A stretch of 64,000 bases of DNA from Microbispora rosea (GTDB taxonomy: Bacteria > Actinomycetota > Actinomycetes > Streptosporangiales > Streptosporangiaceae), in assembly GCF_900156315.1 (NCBI RefSeq), contig NZ_FTNI01000013.1, positions 148,891 to 212,890 of the forward strand, given 5' to 3'. Made by a program: the position numbers and the translations under genes. Below the pieces are notes generated by a model, which saw only the letters and a program-made list of their open reading frames with translations, searched no databases and was not told where the DNA came from. Positions 25,259 to 35,674 of the stretch are shown here, one piece after another (within the stretch, counting starts at the first letter, position 1; each line of letters starts with the position of its first letter).

Positions 25259-25988
25259 GATAGAGCTCGGCCACGACGTCCTCGATCGAGGCGCGTCCCG
25301 GCGCGGTCGCCCGCAGGCCGTCCACCGTGCCGTCGAAGGCCAGCCGGCCGTGGTCGATCAGCAGCACGCGGCGGCACAGCCGCTCCACGTCGCCCAGGTC
25401 GTGGGTGGTCAGCAGCACCGTCGTCCCGCGTTCCGCGTTCAGCCGCCGCAGGAAGTCGCGCACCTCCGCCTTGCTGACGACGTCGAGCCCGATCGTCGGC
25501 TCGTCGAGCACGAGCACGGCGGGGTCGTGCAGCAGGGCGGCGGTGATGTCGCCCCGCATCCGCTGGCCCAGGCTGAGCTGGCGCACCGGCGTCGCGAGGA
25601 AGCCGCCCAGGTCGAGCAGGTCGCACATCTCGTCGAGCCGCTCGCGGAACACCTTCCGATCTACTTTGTAAAGGAGCCGGACCAGTTCCAGGCTGTCGCG
25701 GAGCGGCAGGTCCCACCACAGGGTCGTCCGCTGGCCGAAGACGACGCCGATCCTGCGGGCGAGAGCCGTTCGGCGCCGGGAGGGATCGAGACCGGCCACC
25801 TGGACCCGGCCCGACGTGGGAGTGAGGATCCCGGTCAGCATCTTGATCGTGGTGGACTTGCCCGCGCCGTTCGGGCCGAGGCAGGCGACGAACTCCCCGG
25901 CCCCGACGCGGAAGGACAGGTCTCGTACGGCGTGCACGACCCGGCGGCGGACCGTGAAGGTCCTCCCGACCCTGTCTGCCTCGATCAC
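25185..25988 (-). CDS. ABC exporter ATPase
   Basis: 267 residues from GTG 25988; upstream frame is only a shadow of the permeases. Walker A LGPNGAGKST, Q-loop FGQRTTLWW, signature LSLGQRMRGDI, Walker B VLVLDEPTIGLD and switch His in TTHDLGD are all present. The sequence around FGQRTTLWWDLP marks the group of exporters that have two separate ABC-2 permeases, as here. The tail is Pro/Thr/Arg-rich. Third structural gene of a four-gene - strand operon. Confidence 0.93.
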   Translation of the reverse strand: MIEADRVGRTFTVRRRVVHAVRDLSFRVGAGEFVACLGPNGAGKSTTIKMLTGILTPTSGRVQVAGLDPSRRRTALARRIGVVFGQRTTLWWDLPLRDSLELVRLLYKVDRKVFRERLDEMCDLLDLGGFLATPVRQLSLGQRMRGDITAALLHDPAVLVLDEPTIGLDVVSKAEVRDFLRRLNAERGTTVLLTTHDLGDVERLCRRVLLIDHGRLAFDGTVDGLRATAPGRASIEDVVAELYLRSRTTPRTPPAPRPAPDGPSATA

Positions 25989-25993
25989 TGCTC

Positions 25994-26782
25994 TCAGCTC
26001 CCCGTCGATCGGTAGCGGCGGATACCCGCCCGCCAGGCGAGCGCGGCGACGGCGGCCAGCGCGAGCGCGGCGGCGGGGGACAGCAGGCCCGTCCAGGACG
26101 GCAGCCCGAGCGGATCGGGCCGGCCGAGCACGTACAGGCCCGGCTGCCAGTTGACGAACGCCAGCGGCAGCGCGAAGGTCATCCCCCGCACGATGCGGGT
26201 GTCGTAGACGCTCAGCGGATACTGCGTGAGCGTCGCCCCGCCGTAGGTGAAGGCGTTGGCCACCTCGGGGGCGGCGGTGAGCAGGAACTGCAGCGCGCCG
26301 CCGAGCGTGAAGAGCGCCGCGAAGATCACGATTCCCGAGACGACCATGACGGGCACCATCCAGACCCGGCCGAGGGGGACGTCCAGCCCCGCCAGGCCCG
26401 CGGCGAGCACGGCTCCGGCCTGGATCGACCGGCCGAGCCGGTGCGGCGTGAACCGGTCGGCGGCGACCTGAACGAAGGGCGACGCGGGCCGGATCAGCAT
26501 GACGTCCAGCGTGCCGGCCACGATGTGCTGGCTGATTTTGTCGACGTTGCCGAACAGCAGGTCGGCGAGCGCGAAGGCCAGTTGCGACGCGCCGTACAGG
26601 AACATGACCTCGGTCAGCCCGAAGCCCGCCAGCTCGCCGGTGTTGGCGAAGATCACCCAGATGACCGCGACGTCGAGGCCGCCGACCACCAGCCCGCCCG
26701 CCGTCATGAGCGCGAACGACAACGGATACTGCGCCGCCGCCCGCGTCCACGTCCACGCGAGCAGCGCGTACGTCCTGATCAC
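25994..26782 (-). CDS. ABC-2 family permease subunit
   Basis: 262 residues with about six membrane segments (YPLSFALMTAGGLVVGGLDVAVIWV and VMVVSGIVIFAALFTLGGAL among them). It lies five bases upstream of the ATPase gene and six bases after the other permease. It belongs to the family of paired permeases serving one ATPase, seen next to antibiotic- and lipid-export ATPases. Cargo unknown. Confidence 0.9.
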   Translation of the reverse strand: MIRTYALLAWTWTRAAAQYPLSFALMTAGGLVVGGLDVAVIWVIFANTGELAGFGLTEVMFLYGASQLAFALADLLFGNVDKISQHIVAGTLDVMLIRPASPFVQVAADRFTPHRLGRSIQAGAVLAAGLAGLDVPLGRVWMVPVMVVSGIVIFAALFTLGGALQFLLTAAPEVANAFTYGGATLTQYPLSVYDTRIVRGMTFALPLAFVNWQPGLYVLGRPDPLGLPSWTGLLSPAAALALAAVAALAWRAGIRRYRSTGS

Positions 26783-26788
26783 GGCCGC

Positions 26789-27586
26789 TCACCCACCCTG
26801 GATCACGACCTTCCTGCGGGCGGCGCCGGTCATGAGCGCGCCCAGGGCCAGCAGGACGGCGGCCCACAGGGCCTGGAAGCCGAGGGCGGGGGCGGGATCG
26901 GCCGTGCCGAGGTAGACGTCGGCGGGCACCTGTGCCATCGCCGACCACGGCAGCGCCCGGGACAGTACCCCCAGCCATCCGGGGAAGATCGCCAGAGGCA
27001 GCATGAGCCCGCTGAAGAACGTCGTGAGCACCATCGACAGCACCCCGAGACCCCGGTCGTCCATCACCCAGCAGGTGGCCAGAGCGACGATGTAGCGCCA
27101 GCCGAAGCTCACGACCACGCCCAGGGCGACACTCACCAGGAACGCGGCCGGGGCGTGCGGGGCGACGATGCCGAACAGCAGCGCGCCCACGAGGGCCGGC
27201 GGGCCGCCGCGGACGACGAAGAGGTACGCCGCCCGGCCCAGGTCCTCCGACAGACACCACATCTGCAGGGACGCCGGGCGGACCAGGTCGAGCGCGACGT
27301 CGCCGGTGCGGATCCGCTGCGGCAGGTCCAGGCCGCCGCCGAACAGCTGCATCGGGCCGATGAACGCCTGCGTGAGGAACGTGAAGGTGATCGCGCCGGC
27401 CACGTCGTACCCGCCGAGGCCGGGCCGGGCCTGCCACAGCGCGATCAGCACGTACGCGCGGAGCACGCCGAAGACGGTGTTGGTGAACGCCCCGGCCAGC
27501 GCGGCCGCCCAGTAGGTCGCGTGCCTGCGGAAGCCGTACCAGGCCAGCCGCGGATAGAGGGAGACGGCGGCGCCGTGACCGGGCAT
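26789..27586 (-). CDS. ABC-2 family permease subunit
   Basis: 265 residues, about six membrane segments (AAALAGAFTNTVFGVLRAYV, YIVALATCWVMDD, VLTTFFSGLMLPLAIFPGWL, FQALWAAVLLALGALMTG). ATG 27586 overlaps the stop of a small upstream ORF by one base (TGATG), so translation of the permease probably depends on that ORF. Works with the next permease and the ATPase. Confidence 0.9.
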   Translation of the reverse strand: MPGHGAAVSLYPRLAWYGFRRHATYWAAALAGAFTNTVFGVLRAYVLIALWQARPGLGGYDVAGAITFTFLTQAFIGPMQLFGGGLDLPQRIRTGDVALDLVRPASLQMWCLSEDLGRAAYLFVVRGGPPALVGALLFGIVAPHAPAAFLVSVALGVVVSFGWRYIVALATCWVMDDRGLGVLSMVLTTFFSGLMLPLAIFPGWLGVLSRALPWSAMAQVPADVYLGTADPAPALGFQALWAAVLLALGALMTGAARRKVVIQGG

Positions 27587-27747
27587 CAGCGGCCGGCGAG
27601 GCGGTAGTCGAAGCGGTGGACGAAGCGAGGGCAGTCCTCGTCGTGACCGTTTGTTGGCAGGTTTTGCGGAGCCTTTACCGGCGACACGCGGGGGCCGGGC
27701 TTGACGCCGAGCTTCCAGGGCAGCGAAGACCCCGAATATCCAGTCAT
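27586..27747 (-). CDS. 53-residue protein coupled to an ABC exporter
   Basis: Starts at ATG 27747 with TGAGG five bases upstream and ends in TGATG, sharing one base with the permease start. The peptide is hydrophilic with no membrane segment: it begins MTGYSGSSLPWKLGVKPG, has a Pro/Lys/Val centre and ends RFVHRFDYRLAGR, with a single cysteine. Spacing and coupling make it a likely real gene and the first of the exporter operon. It may be a peptide cargo precursor, a regulator or a leader that controls the permease. None of these is shown by the sequence. Confidence 0.6.
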   Translation of the reverse strand: MTGYSGSSLPWKLGVKPGPRVSPVKAPQNLPTNGHDEDCPRFVHRFDYRLAGR

Positions 27748-27768
27748 GGATGCCTCATGTCCTGCGCT

Positions 27769-27820
27769 GTTACCTTGTCGTAACATTCCTGTAAGGGGAG
27801 TGAAACATACCTACCGGTAG
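27769..27820. promoter_or_regulatory. Palindromes between the exporter operon and the esterase gene
   Basis: GTTAC-N6-GTAAC (27769-27784) and the perfect decamer CTACCGGTAG (27811-27820) lie in the 115-base region between the divergent small ORF and the esterase gene. Both are of the size of TetR- or GntR-type operators. No regulator gene is adjacent. Confidence 0.4.
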
Positions 27821-27862
27821 AACGGATGACCAGATGGGGAATGTCCCTTTTGGGAGGCTTGC

Positions 27863-28843
27863 ATGGGACATGAGCTGAATGTAGACATCCGTCCGGAATA
27901 TCCGGTCAGTTGGCAGGCCGCCGCGATCAACGGGGTCCTGCGGGGCACCATGAAGCCGATCTCCACCATCCTCGTACGCAACACCGCGGGGATGGCCGTG
28001 GCCAGCCGCATCATGTGCCTCGGCGAGCGGGTCCCCGGCATCCTTCCCAAGCACGTGTCCATCGTTCCAGACCGGTTCGGCTCGTGCACGGGAGAATGGG
28101 TGCACGGCGGGCCCGGCCTGGACGAGGGCAAGGTGGTGCTGTACTTCCACGGCGGGGCGTACTTCGTCTGCTCCCCGGCGACCCACCGGCCGATCACGTG
28201 GCGGTTGTCGGCCGCCGCCGGCCGTCCGGTGTTCTCCCTCGACTACCGCCAGGGCCCGGTCCACTCCCTCGCCGAGTCGCTGTCGGACGCGCTCCAGGCG
28301 TACGAGTGCCTGCTCGGCCTCGGGTACGCCGCCCAGGACATCGTGCTGGCGGGGGACTCCGCCGGAGGCCATCTCACGCTCGCCACGCTGCTGGCCCTCC
28401 GCGACCGGGGCATGCCCCTCCCCACCGCCGGCCTCTGCCTGTCCCCCTGGACCGACCTCAGCTCCAGCCGCCGCCGCGCCAACATCTGGTCCGACCCCAT
28501 GCTCCCCGCCGGCCGCGTCGAATGGCTCGCCCGCCGCTGGACCGACGGCCTCGACTGCTTCGACCCCCTCGTGTCCCCCGTGTACGGCGACTACACCGGC
28601 ATCCCCCCGCTGATGATCGTCACCGGCTCCACCGAGGTCCTGCGGGACGAGGCCCGCCGGGTCGCCGTCAGCGCCCGCGAGAACGGCGTGCAGGTGACCT
28701 ACGAGGAGTGGAACCGCATGCCGCACATCTTCCCCCTCCTCGCCGACGTCCTCCCCGAAGGCCGCCTGTTCTTCGATCACGTCTCCCGCTTCCTCGACGC
28801 CGTCCACGACCACACCTCCGCCTCCGGCGTGGAGGCCGCCTGA
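27863..28843 (+). CDS. Alpha/beta hydrolase, hormone-sensitive-lipase-type esterase
   Basis: 326 residues, ATG 27863 with GGGAGG upstream. Motifs of the HSL/family IV esterases: oxyanion HGGAYF (about 99-104), nucleophile elbow GDSAGGHL, and the Asp/His pair near FDPLVSP and RMPHIFP. No signal peptide is obvious, so a cytoplasmic role on small acyl esters is likely. It is divergent from the ABC exporter operon and may share its regulation. Confidence 0.9.
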   Translation: MGHELNVDIRPEYPVSWQAAAINGVLRGTMKPISTILVRNTAGMAVASRIMCLGERVPGILPKHVSIVPDRFGSCTGEWVHGGPGLDEGKVVLYFHGGAYFVCSPATHRPITWRLSAAAGRPVFSLDYRQGPVHSLAESLSDALQAYECLLGLGYAAQDIVLAGDSAGGHLTLATLLALRDRGMPLPTAGLCLSPWTDLSSSRRRANIWSDPMLPAGRVEWLARRWTDGLDCFDPLVSPVYGDYTGIPPLMIVTGSTEVLRDEARRVAVSARENGVQVTYEEWNRMPHIFPLLADVLPEGRLFFDHVSRFLDAVHDHTSASGVEAA

Positions 28844-29049
28844 AGCATCTTTCGCCGATCGCCGTTCACGGGGAGGGCAGCGCTGGATTGTGGCTTATGA
28901 GGCCTATGTGACCTGCGGTTATCCTCGGCGGGCCTTACCTTAGGGTGCCATTGGTCTTACCTCTCATGCCGCTTGGCGCTACTTGAGCGCGTGGCGCGTT
29001 CCAAACGGCCACAGTGGCTGTGCGGCACTTCGAGAGAGGTAGCTTCCGT

Positions 29050-30732
29050 ATGGCACGAGGCGGAAAGGCTTCCCGTAACGGCATGCCTCCCGGTGTGCGC
29101 CCGCTGACCGTGGGCGACCCGGTCGTCATCGGGCGCTACCTGCTGCTCGGCCGGCTGGGCAGCGGCGGAATGGGCGTCGTCTACCTGGCCGAGCACCCGA
29201 GCGGAGGATACGTCGCGCTGAAGACGCCGCACCCGATGCACCTGGGAGACCCCACGTTGCGGGCCCGCTTCGCCGAGGAGGTCGCGCTCTCCCGGCGCGT
29301 GGCGCCGTTCTGCACGGCCGCCGTCATCGAGGACGGCCTCGACGGTGAGCGGCCCTACCTCGTCACCGAGTACGTCCCCGGCCCCCCGCTCTCCCAGGTG
29401 GTCGCCACCCGGGGGGCGCTCACCCCCGACCTCGCGTACGGCGTGGCCCTCGGCACGGCCGCCGCGCTCGTGGCCACGCACGAGGCCGGGCTGGTGCACC
29501 GGGACCTCAAGCCCGGCAACGTGCTGCTGTCGCCGCGCGGGCCGTTCGTCATCGACTTCGGGATCGCCCGCGACCTCGACGTCGCGATGGCGCACACGCA
29601 GGCCGGGCAGATCATGGGCAGTCCGGGCTGGGTCGCACCCGAGCGGCTGCGCGGCCACCACGCCATCCCCGCCTCGGACGTCTTCTCCTGGGGCTGCCTG
29701 GTCGCGTTCGCGGCGACCGGGCTGCATCCGTTCGGCGCCGGCGACCTCGACGTGCTCACCCGGCGCATCCTGGTCGAGGAGCCGCGGCTCGACGCCGTGC
29801 CGAGGCTGCTGTGGGGCGGCGTGGCGGCGGCGCTGCAGCGCGAGCCCGCCGACCGCCCGGACGCGGCATGGCTGCTCGCCTCCCTGCTCGCGGCGGGCGG
29901 GGTCCAGGTGACCGCCGACCCCCGGCGGGCGGTCGCCGCCGTGCTCGACGAGATCTGGCAGCCCGTGCCCTACCCGGCGGGGACCATGCCCGGCCGGGCC
30001 ACGCAGGGTCAGCGCACACAGGGCAGGGCCTCCCAAGCGCCGGAGGAACCGGCGCAGGAGGCGACCCAGGGCAGGGTGGCGCGGCGCCGGGCGGCGCGGT
30101 CGCGGGCGCAGGTGTCCCACGCGGGCTTCGCGGCGCTCGCCACCGTGACGATCGCCGCGGTGACGGTGGTCGCGGCGGGCGCCGGGTCGGCCCATATGGA
30201 CAGCTCCGCGGATCCGCCGCCCGCGGCGCCGGTGGTCATTCCGGGCGAGGACAGCGCCCTGCCGCCGGAGGACGTGCTCGGCACCGCCCGGACGCCGGTG
30301 GTGCCCATCGCGGACGCCGCCCGGCCCAGGGTGACGGTGACGGCCACGCGGACCATGCCGCCCAGCACACCCGGCTCGCCCGGCTCGAAGCCCGGGCCGC
30401 CGACCGCGGACGAGGGGCGGACGACCTCGGCGCCCTCGCCGACGCCGGCCGGGATGACCCTGCGTCCGGGGGACGGGCGCTGCGTCACCGGGCGGCAGAG
30501 GGACTGCCGTCCCGCCCGGCCCTCCCCGCCCGGGCGTCCGGGCCAGCCGGGACATCCCGGTCAGCCGGGGCAGCCTGGCCAGCCGGGGCAGGGCCACTCT
30601 CCGGTCCCGTCCTCGGGGGTCAGCCAGGAGCCGCAGTGGGGCGACGGGGAGTCGCCGCCACCGGTCCCGAGCACGCCGCCGGAGAGCGGGCCGCCCAGCG
30701 TGGTGGCCACCCCCGCGCCGTCCATACCCTGA
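29050..30732 (+). CDS. Membrane Ser/Thr protein kinase with collagen-like outer tail
   Basis: 560 residues from ATG 29050 (AGAGAGG about 11 bases upstream); an in-frame GTG at 29014 would add 12. The kinase domain has GSGGMG loop, VALK lysine, HRDLKPGN, IDFG and GWVAPERL. One membrane segment (AGFAALATVTIAAVTVVAAGA) follows an Arg-rich stretch. The outer part of about 180 residues is Pro/Thr/Ser-rich, with a GQPGQPGQPGQ collagen-like run near 510-525, and seems unfolded; no sensor domain is visible. The signal it reads is unknown. Confidence 0.92.
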   Translation: MARGGKASRNGMPPGVRPLTVGDPVVIGRYLLLGRLGSGGMGVVYLAEHPSGGYVALKTPHPMHLGDPTLRARFAEEVALSRRVAPFCTAAVIEDGLDGERPYLVTEYVPGPPLSQVVATRGALTPDLAYGVALGTAAALVATHEAGLVHRDLKPGNVLLSPRGPFVIDFGIARDLDVAMAHTQAGQIMGSPGWVAPERLRGHHAIPASDVFSWGCLVAFAATGLHPFGAGDLDVLTRRILVEEPRLDAVPRLLWGGVAAALQREPADRPDAAWLLASLLAAGGVQVTADPRRAVAAVLDEIWQPVPYPAGTMPGRATQGQRTQGRASQAPEEPAQEATQGRVARRRAARSRAQVSHAGFAALATVTIAAVTVVAAGAGSAHMDSSADPPPAAPVVIPGEDSALPPEDVLGTARTPVVPIADAARPRVTVTATRTMPPSTPGSPGSKPGPPTADEGRTTSAPSPTPAGMTLRPGDGRCVTGRQRDCRPARPSPPGRPGQPGHPGQPGQPGQPGQGHSPVPSSGVSQEPQWGDGESPPPVPSTPPESGPPSVVATPAPSIP

Positions 30733-30777
30733 TACGACGTCTCGATCGGCTGTCCGCGTGCAGCATGCTGTGTGTTC

Positions 30778-31581
30778 ATGGAAGCAGCTCTCGAACTCGA
30801 CGACGTGACCGTCCGCGTGGTCGGCCGGACCCTGGTGACCGGCGCCGACTGGCGGGTGGAACACGGCCAGCACTGGGTGATCCTCGGCCCCAACGGAGCG
30901 GGGAAGACGACGATGCTCTCGGTCGCCGCGGCCGTACGGCACCCGAGCTCGGGGACGGCCACGGTGCTCGGGCGGCGGCTCGGCAGGGTCGACCTCCGGG
31001 AGCTGCGCCGGAGCATCGGCCTGGTCGCGGCGAGCCAGCGGCTGGTGGACGAGTCGCTGCTCGAGGAGGAGGGCGCCACCGCGCTGACCGTCGTGCTCAC
31101 CGGGCACACCGGGACGAGCGCGCCGCTGTGGGACCGGTACGGCGACGAGGAGCGGGAGCGGGCGCACCGGCTGCTGGCTGACCTCGGCTGCAAGGACCTG
31201 GCCGACCGCAGGTTCCAGGTGTGCTCGCAGGGGGAGCGGGCCCGGGTCCGGGTGGCCAGGGCGCTGATGGCCGACCCGGCGATCCTGCTGCTCGACGAGC
31301 CGTTCGCGGGCCTCGACCTGCCGGCGCGGGAGGACCTGATCGAGGCGCTGGAGGATCTGGCCCGCACCCGCCCGGGGCTCACCACCGTGATGGTCACGCA
31401 CCACCTGGAGGAGGTGCCGGCCACCACCACGCACGCCCTGCTGATGCGGGACACCCGCATCCTGACCGCCGGTCCCGTGGGGGAGGTGCTCACCGGGCCC
31501 GACCTGTCCGAGTGCTTCGGCCGGCGGCTGCGGATCGACTCGCTGGACGGCCGCTGGTACGCCCGCGCCCTGCGCGTCTGA
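30778..31581 (+). CDS. ABC transporter-type ATPase (iron-uptake or ModF/YlmA-like)
   Basis: 267 residues from ATG 30778; GTG 30772 is an alternative and no strong ribosome site is seen. Walker A LGPNGAGKTT, Walker B ILLLDEPFAGLD and switch MVTHHLEEVP are clear. The signature is CSQGERARVRVARAL, with Gln in place of Gly, as in YlmA/ModF-like ATPases that occur without permeases. No membrane subunit is adjacent, so a role other than transport, or use of a distant permease, is possible. It lies 45 bases after the kinase gene. Confidence 0.85.
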   Translation: MEAALELDDVTVRVVGRTLVTGADWRVEHGQHWVILGPNGAGKTTMLSVAAAVRHPSSGTATVLGRRLGRVDLRELRRSIGLVAASQRLVDESLLEEEGATALTVVLTGHTGTSAPLWDRYGDEERERAHRLLADLGCKDLADRRFQVCSQGERARVRVARALMADPAILLLDEPFAGLDLPAREDLIEALEDLARTRPGLTTVMVTHHLEEVPATTTHALLMRDTRILTAGPVGEVLTGPDLSECFGRRLRIDSLDGRWYARALRV

Positions 31582-31598
31582 CCGGCCCCGACGACGAA

Positions 31599-31654
31599 GC
31601 CCCGCCGCCGATCCGTCAGATCCCCGAGGGTGACCTGCGGACAGGCGGCGGGGC
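31599..31654. terminator. Possible hairpin between convergent ABC ATPase and isocitrate lyase
   Basis: GCCCCGCCGCC (31599-31609) pairs perfectly with 31644-31654, but across a 34-base loop. It lies between the two convergent stops (31581 and 31690), the only plausible terminator there. Confidence 0.45.
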
Positions 31655-31689
31655 CCGTCACCGACCTGTGTCCGAGATGTCCGCTGTGG

Positions 31690-32982
<1,293 letters not shown>

Positions 32983-33227
32983 CTCCGGTCACTCCCTTGT
33001 TGCGTGCGTTGGCGTCACCTGGGGCTTGCTTCCGAGTTTGTGTCGATATCAAGACACTCACAAGGAGGTATGGGTCGAAAGAACGTCAAAACTTCCGGTC
33101 GGTGTAAGACTGGCGGGTATTCGAGGGTGAAGAAACGCATAGTTTTCCCAATGGACTAGACCAATCCGTGGCGGATGGGATCATGCACTGCTGGAAGAAA
33201 CGCCGATTTTCCGCATAGGATCGGGTT

Positions 33228-34700
33228 ATGACCTCCGTCCTGGGCGAAGAACCGCTGTCTTTGACGCACGAGCTCGATCTCCTGGCCTTCGGCCAGCGGC
33301 TCAAGCACCTGCGCAAGCAGCGCGGTCTCACGCTCTCCGAGCTCGGCGAGCGCGTGGGGCGTGCGCCCAGTCAGCTGTCGCTGCTGGAGAACGGCAAGCG
33401 TGAGCCCAAGCTCTCGCTGCTGAAGTCGCTCGCCGCCGCGCTGAACGTGCCGGTGGAGGAGTTGCTGCGCAGGCAGGCGCCGAACCGGCGGGCCCAGCTC
33501 GAGATCGCCTTGGAGGAGGCCCAGCGCGACCCGCTCTACGCGGGGCTCGGACTGAGCCGGCTGAAGGTCTCCTCACGGGTGCCCAACGACGTGCTCGAGC
33601 ACATCCTCGGCCTGTTCGAGGAGCTCAAGGCCAGGGAGGCGAAGGGCACGGCCACGCCGGAGGAGGCACGGGCGGCCAACGCCGAGCTGCGCCGCAGGCA
33701 GCGCGAGCTGGGCAACTACTTCGAGGAGATCGAGAAGGCCGCCGCCGAGGCCCTGACCGCCGTCGGCTACCGGACCGGCGCGCTGTCGGAGAGCACCGTC
33801 CAGGCGCTGGTGTCGCACTTCGGGTTCACCGTGCACACCGCGCCCGACCTGCCGCGGTCGGCGCGGTCGGTGACCGACCTGCGCAATCGGCGCATCTACG
33901 TCAAGCGCCAGCAGCTCGGCATGCACACGCCGCGCACCGTGCTGCTGCAGACGCTCGGGCACATCGCGCTCCAGCACCACAAGCCGCGCGACTTCGCCGA
34001 CTTCCTGCGTCAGCGGGTGGAGGCCAACTACTTCGCCGCGGCCGTCCTCGTGCCCGAGGCGGCGGCCGCCCCCTACCTGCGGGAGGCCAAGCAGGACAAG
34101 GCGCTGTCGGTGGAGGACCTGCGCGACGTGTTCGCGGTGTCCTACGAGATGGCGGCGCACCGGTTCACGAACCTCGCCACCCGCCACCTCGACCTCGTCT
34201 GCCACTTCGTGCGCAACGACGCCGGGGGGATCATCTACAAGGCGTACGAGAACGACGGGATCGTCTTCCCCGCCGACGAGCAGGGGGCGATCGAGGGCCA
34301 GCGGATGTGCCAGCAGTGGTCGGGCCGCCAGGTGTTCCTCTCGCCCGACCGGTTCTCGCTGTACTACCAGTACTCCGACTCGCCCACGGGCACGTACTTC
34401 TGCATCGCCCACGTGGACCCGTCGCAGGAGAAGGACTTCGCGATCACGCTGGGCGTGCCCTATCGGGAGTCGCGCTGGTTCCGCGGGCGCGAGACCACCC
34501 ACCGCACCAAGTCGAACTGCCCGAACGGCGAGTGCTGCCGCCGCCCGCCGGCCGAGCTCGCGCAGCGCTGGGAGGGCTACGCCTGGCCGTCGGCACGTGC
34601 CAACTCCCATGTGCTCGCCGCGCTGCCGCCCGGGTCGTTCCCCGGGGTGGACGAGGCCGACGTGTACGCGTTCCTGGAGCGCCACGCCGCCCACGGCTGA
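33228..34700 (+). CDS. RamB/ScfR-type XRE regulator of short-chain acyl metabolism
   Basis: 490 residues. HTH of the XRE type at about 22-80 (LKHLRKQRGLTLSELGERVG), then a long central domain with an IrrE/peptidase-like remnant (TLGHIALQHHKPRDFADFLRQR) and the C-terminal domain with CPNGECC cysteines. This is the layout of RamB and related regulators of acetate, propionate and glyoxylate genes. It is divergent from aceA and followed by a decayed propionyl-CoA synthetase gene on the other strand. The final 41 bp recur at 40724-40764. Confidence 0.92.
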   Translation: MTSVLGEEPLSLTHELDLLAFGQRLKHLRKQRGLTLSELGERVGRAPSQLSLLENGKREPKLSLLKSLAAALNVPVEELLRRQAPNRRAQLEIALEEAQRDPLYAGLGLSRLKVSSRVPNDVLEHILGLFEELKAREAKGTATPEEARAANAELRRRQRELGNYFEEIEKAAAEALTAVGYRTGALSESTVQALVSHFGFTVHTAPDLPRSARSVTDLRNRRIYVKRQQLGMHTPRTVLLQTLGHIALQHHKPRDFADFLRQRVEANYFAAAVLVPEAAAAPYLREAKQDKALSVEDLRDVFAVSYEMAAHRFTNLATRHLDLVCHFVRNDAGGIIYKAYENDGIVFPADEQGAIEGQRMCQQWSGRQVFLSPDRFSLYYQYSDSPTGTYFCIAHVDPSQEKDFAITLGVPYRESRWFRGRETTHRTKSNCPNGECCRRPPAELAQRWEGYAWPSARANSHVLAALPPGSFPGVDEADVYAFLERHAAHG

Positions 34701-34701
34701 G
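34661..34701 (+). repeat. 41-bp direct repeat, copy 1 (3' end of the RamB/ScfR-like gene)
   Basis: The sequence from CGTGTACGCGTTCCTGGAGC to the base after the stop codon is identical to 40724-40764. Here it is the natural gene end. The copies are in the same orientation and 6.06 kb apart. Confidence 0.95.
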
Positions 34702-34706
34702 GCGTG

Positions 34707-35402
34707 TCATTCCCGGCGGATCGTCACCTCCTTCAACGCGGCGATCGGGCCGATGTCGCGGCGCACCGCCGCCACGAGCTCCGCCTGGAGGGTCTCCGGC
34801 GCGATGCGGACGCCGGCCTTCAGCACCACGAAGCCCCGTGGCACCTGTCCCTTCAGCGAGTCGCGCACCGATCACCGCGCACTCGGCCACGCGGCTCGGC
34901 TCGATGCCGCAGGAGGCACACACCAGCACCTTCGGCGCGGCCTCTTCGATGCGGGCGGCCAGTTCCCTCGGGGCGAACCCGCCGAACACGACCGAGTGCA
35001 CCGCACCCAGCCGCGCGCAGGCGAGCATCGCGATCACCGCCTGCGGCACCATCGGCATGTAGATCACCACGCGGTCGCCCCGGGCGAGGCCGCGCAGCGC
35101 CCCGGCGAACCGCGCCACCTGGTCGCGCAGCTCGGCGTAGATGTACCTCGCGGTCGCGCCGGTCACCGGCGAGTCGTAGAGCAGGGCGGGCGGTCGCCGT
35201 GCCCGGCGTCCACGTGCCGGTCCAGCGCGGTGTAGCAGGTGTTCAGCTCGCCGTCGGGGAACCAGTGGTAGAACGGCGCGCGGCCGGCGTCCAGCCCGCG
35301 CCGGGGGCGGCGTGACCAGGTCACGGCGTCGGCCGCGGCGTGCCGGAAGGCATCCGGATCTTTCCGGCTCGCCGAGTAGGCGTCGCGGTAGTCACCCATC
35401 AT
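34707..35402 (-). pseudogene. prpE: Propionyl/acetyl-CoA synthetase remnant with internal deletion
   Basis: The first ~170 residues of an acyl-CoA synthetase are recognisable from ATG 35402 (GDYRDAYSASRKDPDAF, FPDGELNTCYTALDRHVD). A one-base shift near 35187 moves the frame, after which YIYAELRDQVARFAGALRG and VVFGGFAPRELAARIEEA continue. At CGIEPSRV the sequence jumps to the C-terminal domain (AECAVIGA). A second shift near 34866 is followed by SLKGQVPRGFVVLKAG and LKEVTIRRE before the stop at 34707. About 400 central residues, including the AMP-binding core, are missing, so the gene is dead. It once linked the RamB/ScfR-like regulator to propionate or acetate activation. Confidence 0.9.
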
Positions 35403-35497
35403 CGATCCCGTCAGTCGTTCGTCCTCCGCGCCCGGGGACGGCGCGGGAGTCACGTCCATCCCAGAAGGAGCCCCGGCGTCGTGGTGTGCGGCGCTTT

Positions 35498-35590
35498 CAT
35501 GCCGAACTACGATTGACGCCGCATGTGGGCGCATTGTCAGCCTCATGTCACCGTTCATGACGGCGGCCACCGTCGGCGCGACCGTGACAC
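35498..35590. repeat. Duplicated regulatory segment, copy 1
   Basis: About 93 bp closely similar to 39804-39897, including the exact blocks ATGTCACCGTTCAT (35545) and CCGTCGGCGCGACCGTGACA (35570). It ends 84 bases upstream of the response-regulator start and contains GTGAC-N6-ATGAC, close to a direct-repeat operator for AfsQ1-like regulators (GTnAC-N6-GTnAC). Confidence 0.8.
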
Positions 35591-35674
35591 AACCATGACA
35601 CGGCGCGGACAAGGTGGGGACACGGCCGGCCGACAGTGGATGGGTTGACCGGCGGGAGAGTTACGGAGCGTGCG

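Noticed and set aside
33070..33159. 29-codon Lys/Arg-rich ORF after AAGGAGGT between aceA and the RamB-like gene
   Set aside because: The ribosome site is only one base from ATG, and no context supports it; it could be a leader peptide but I cannot support that.
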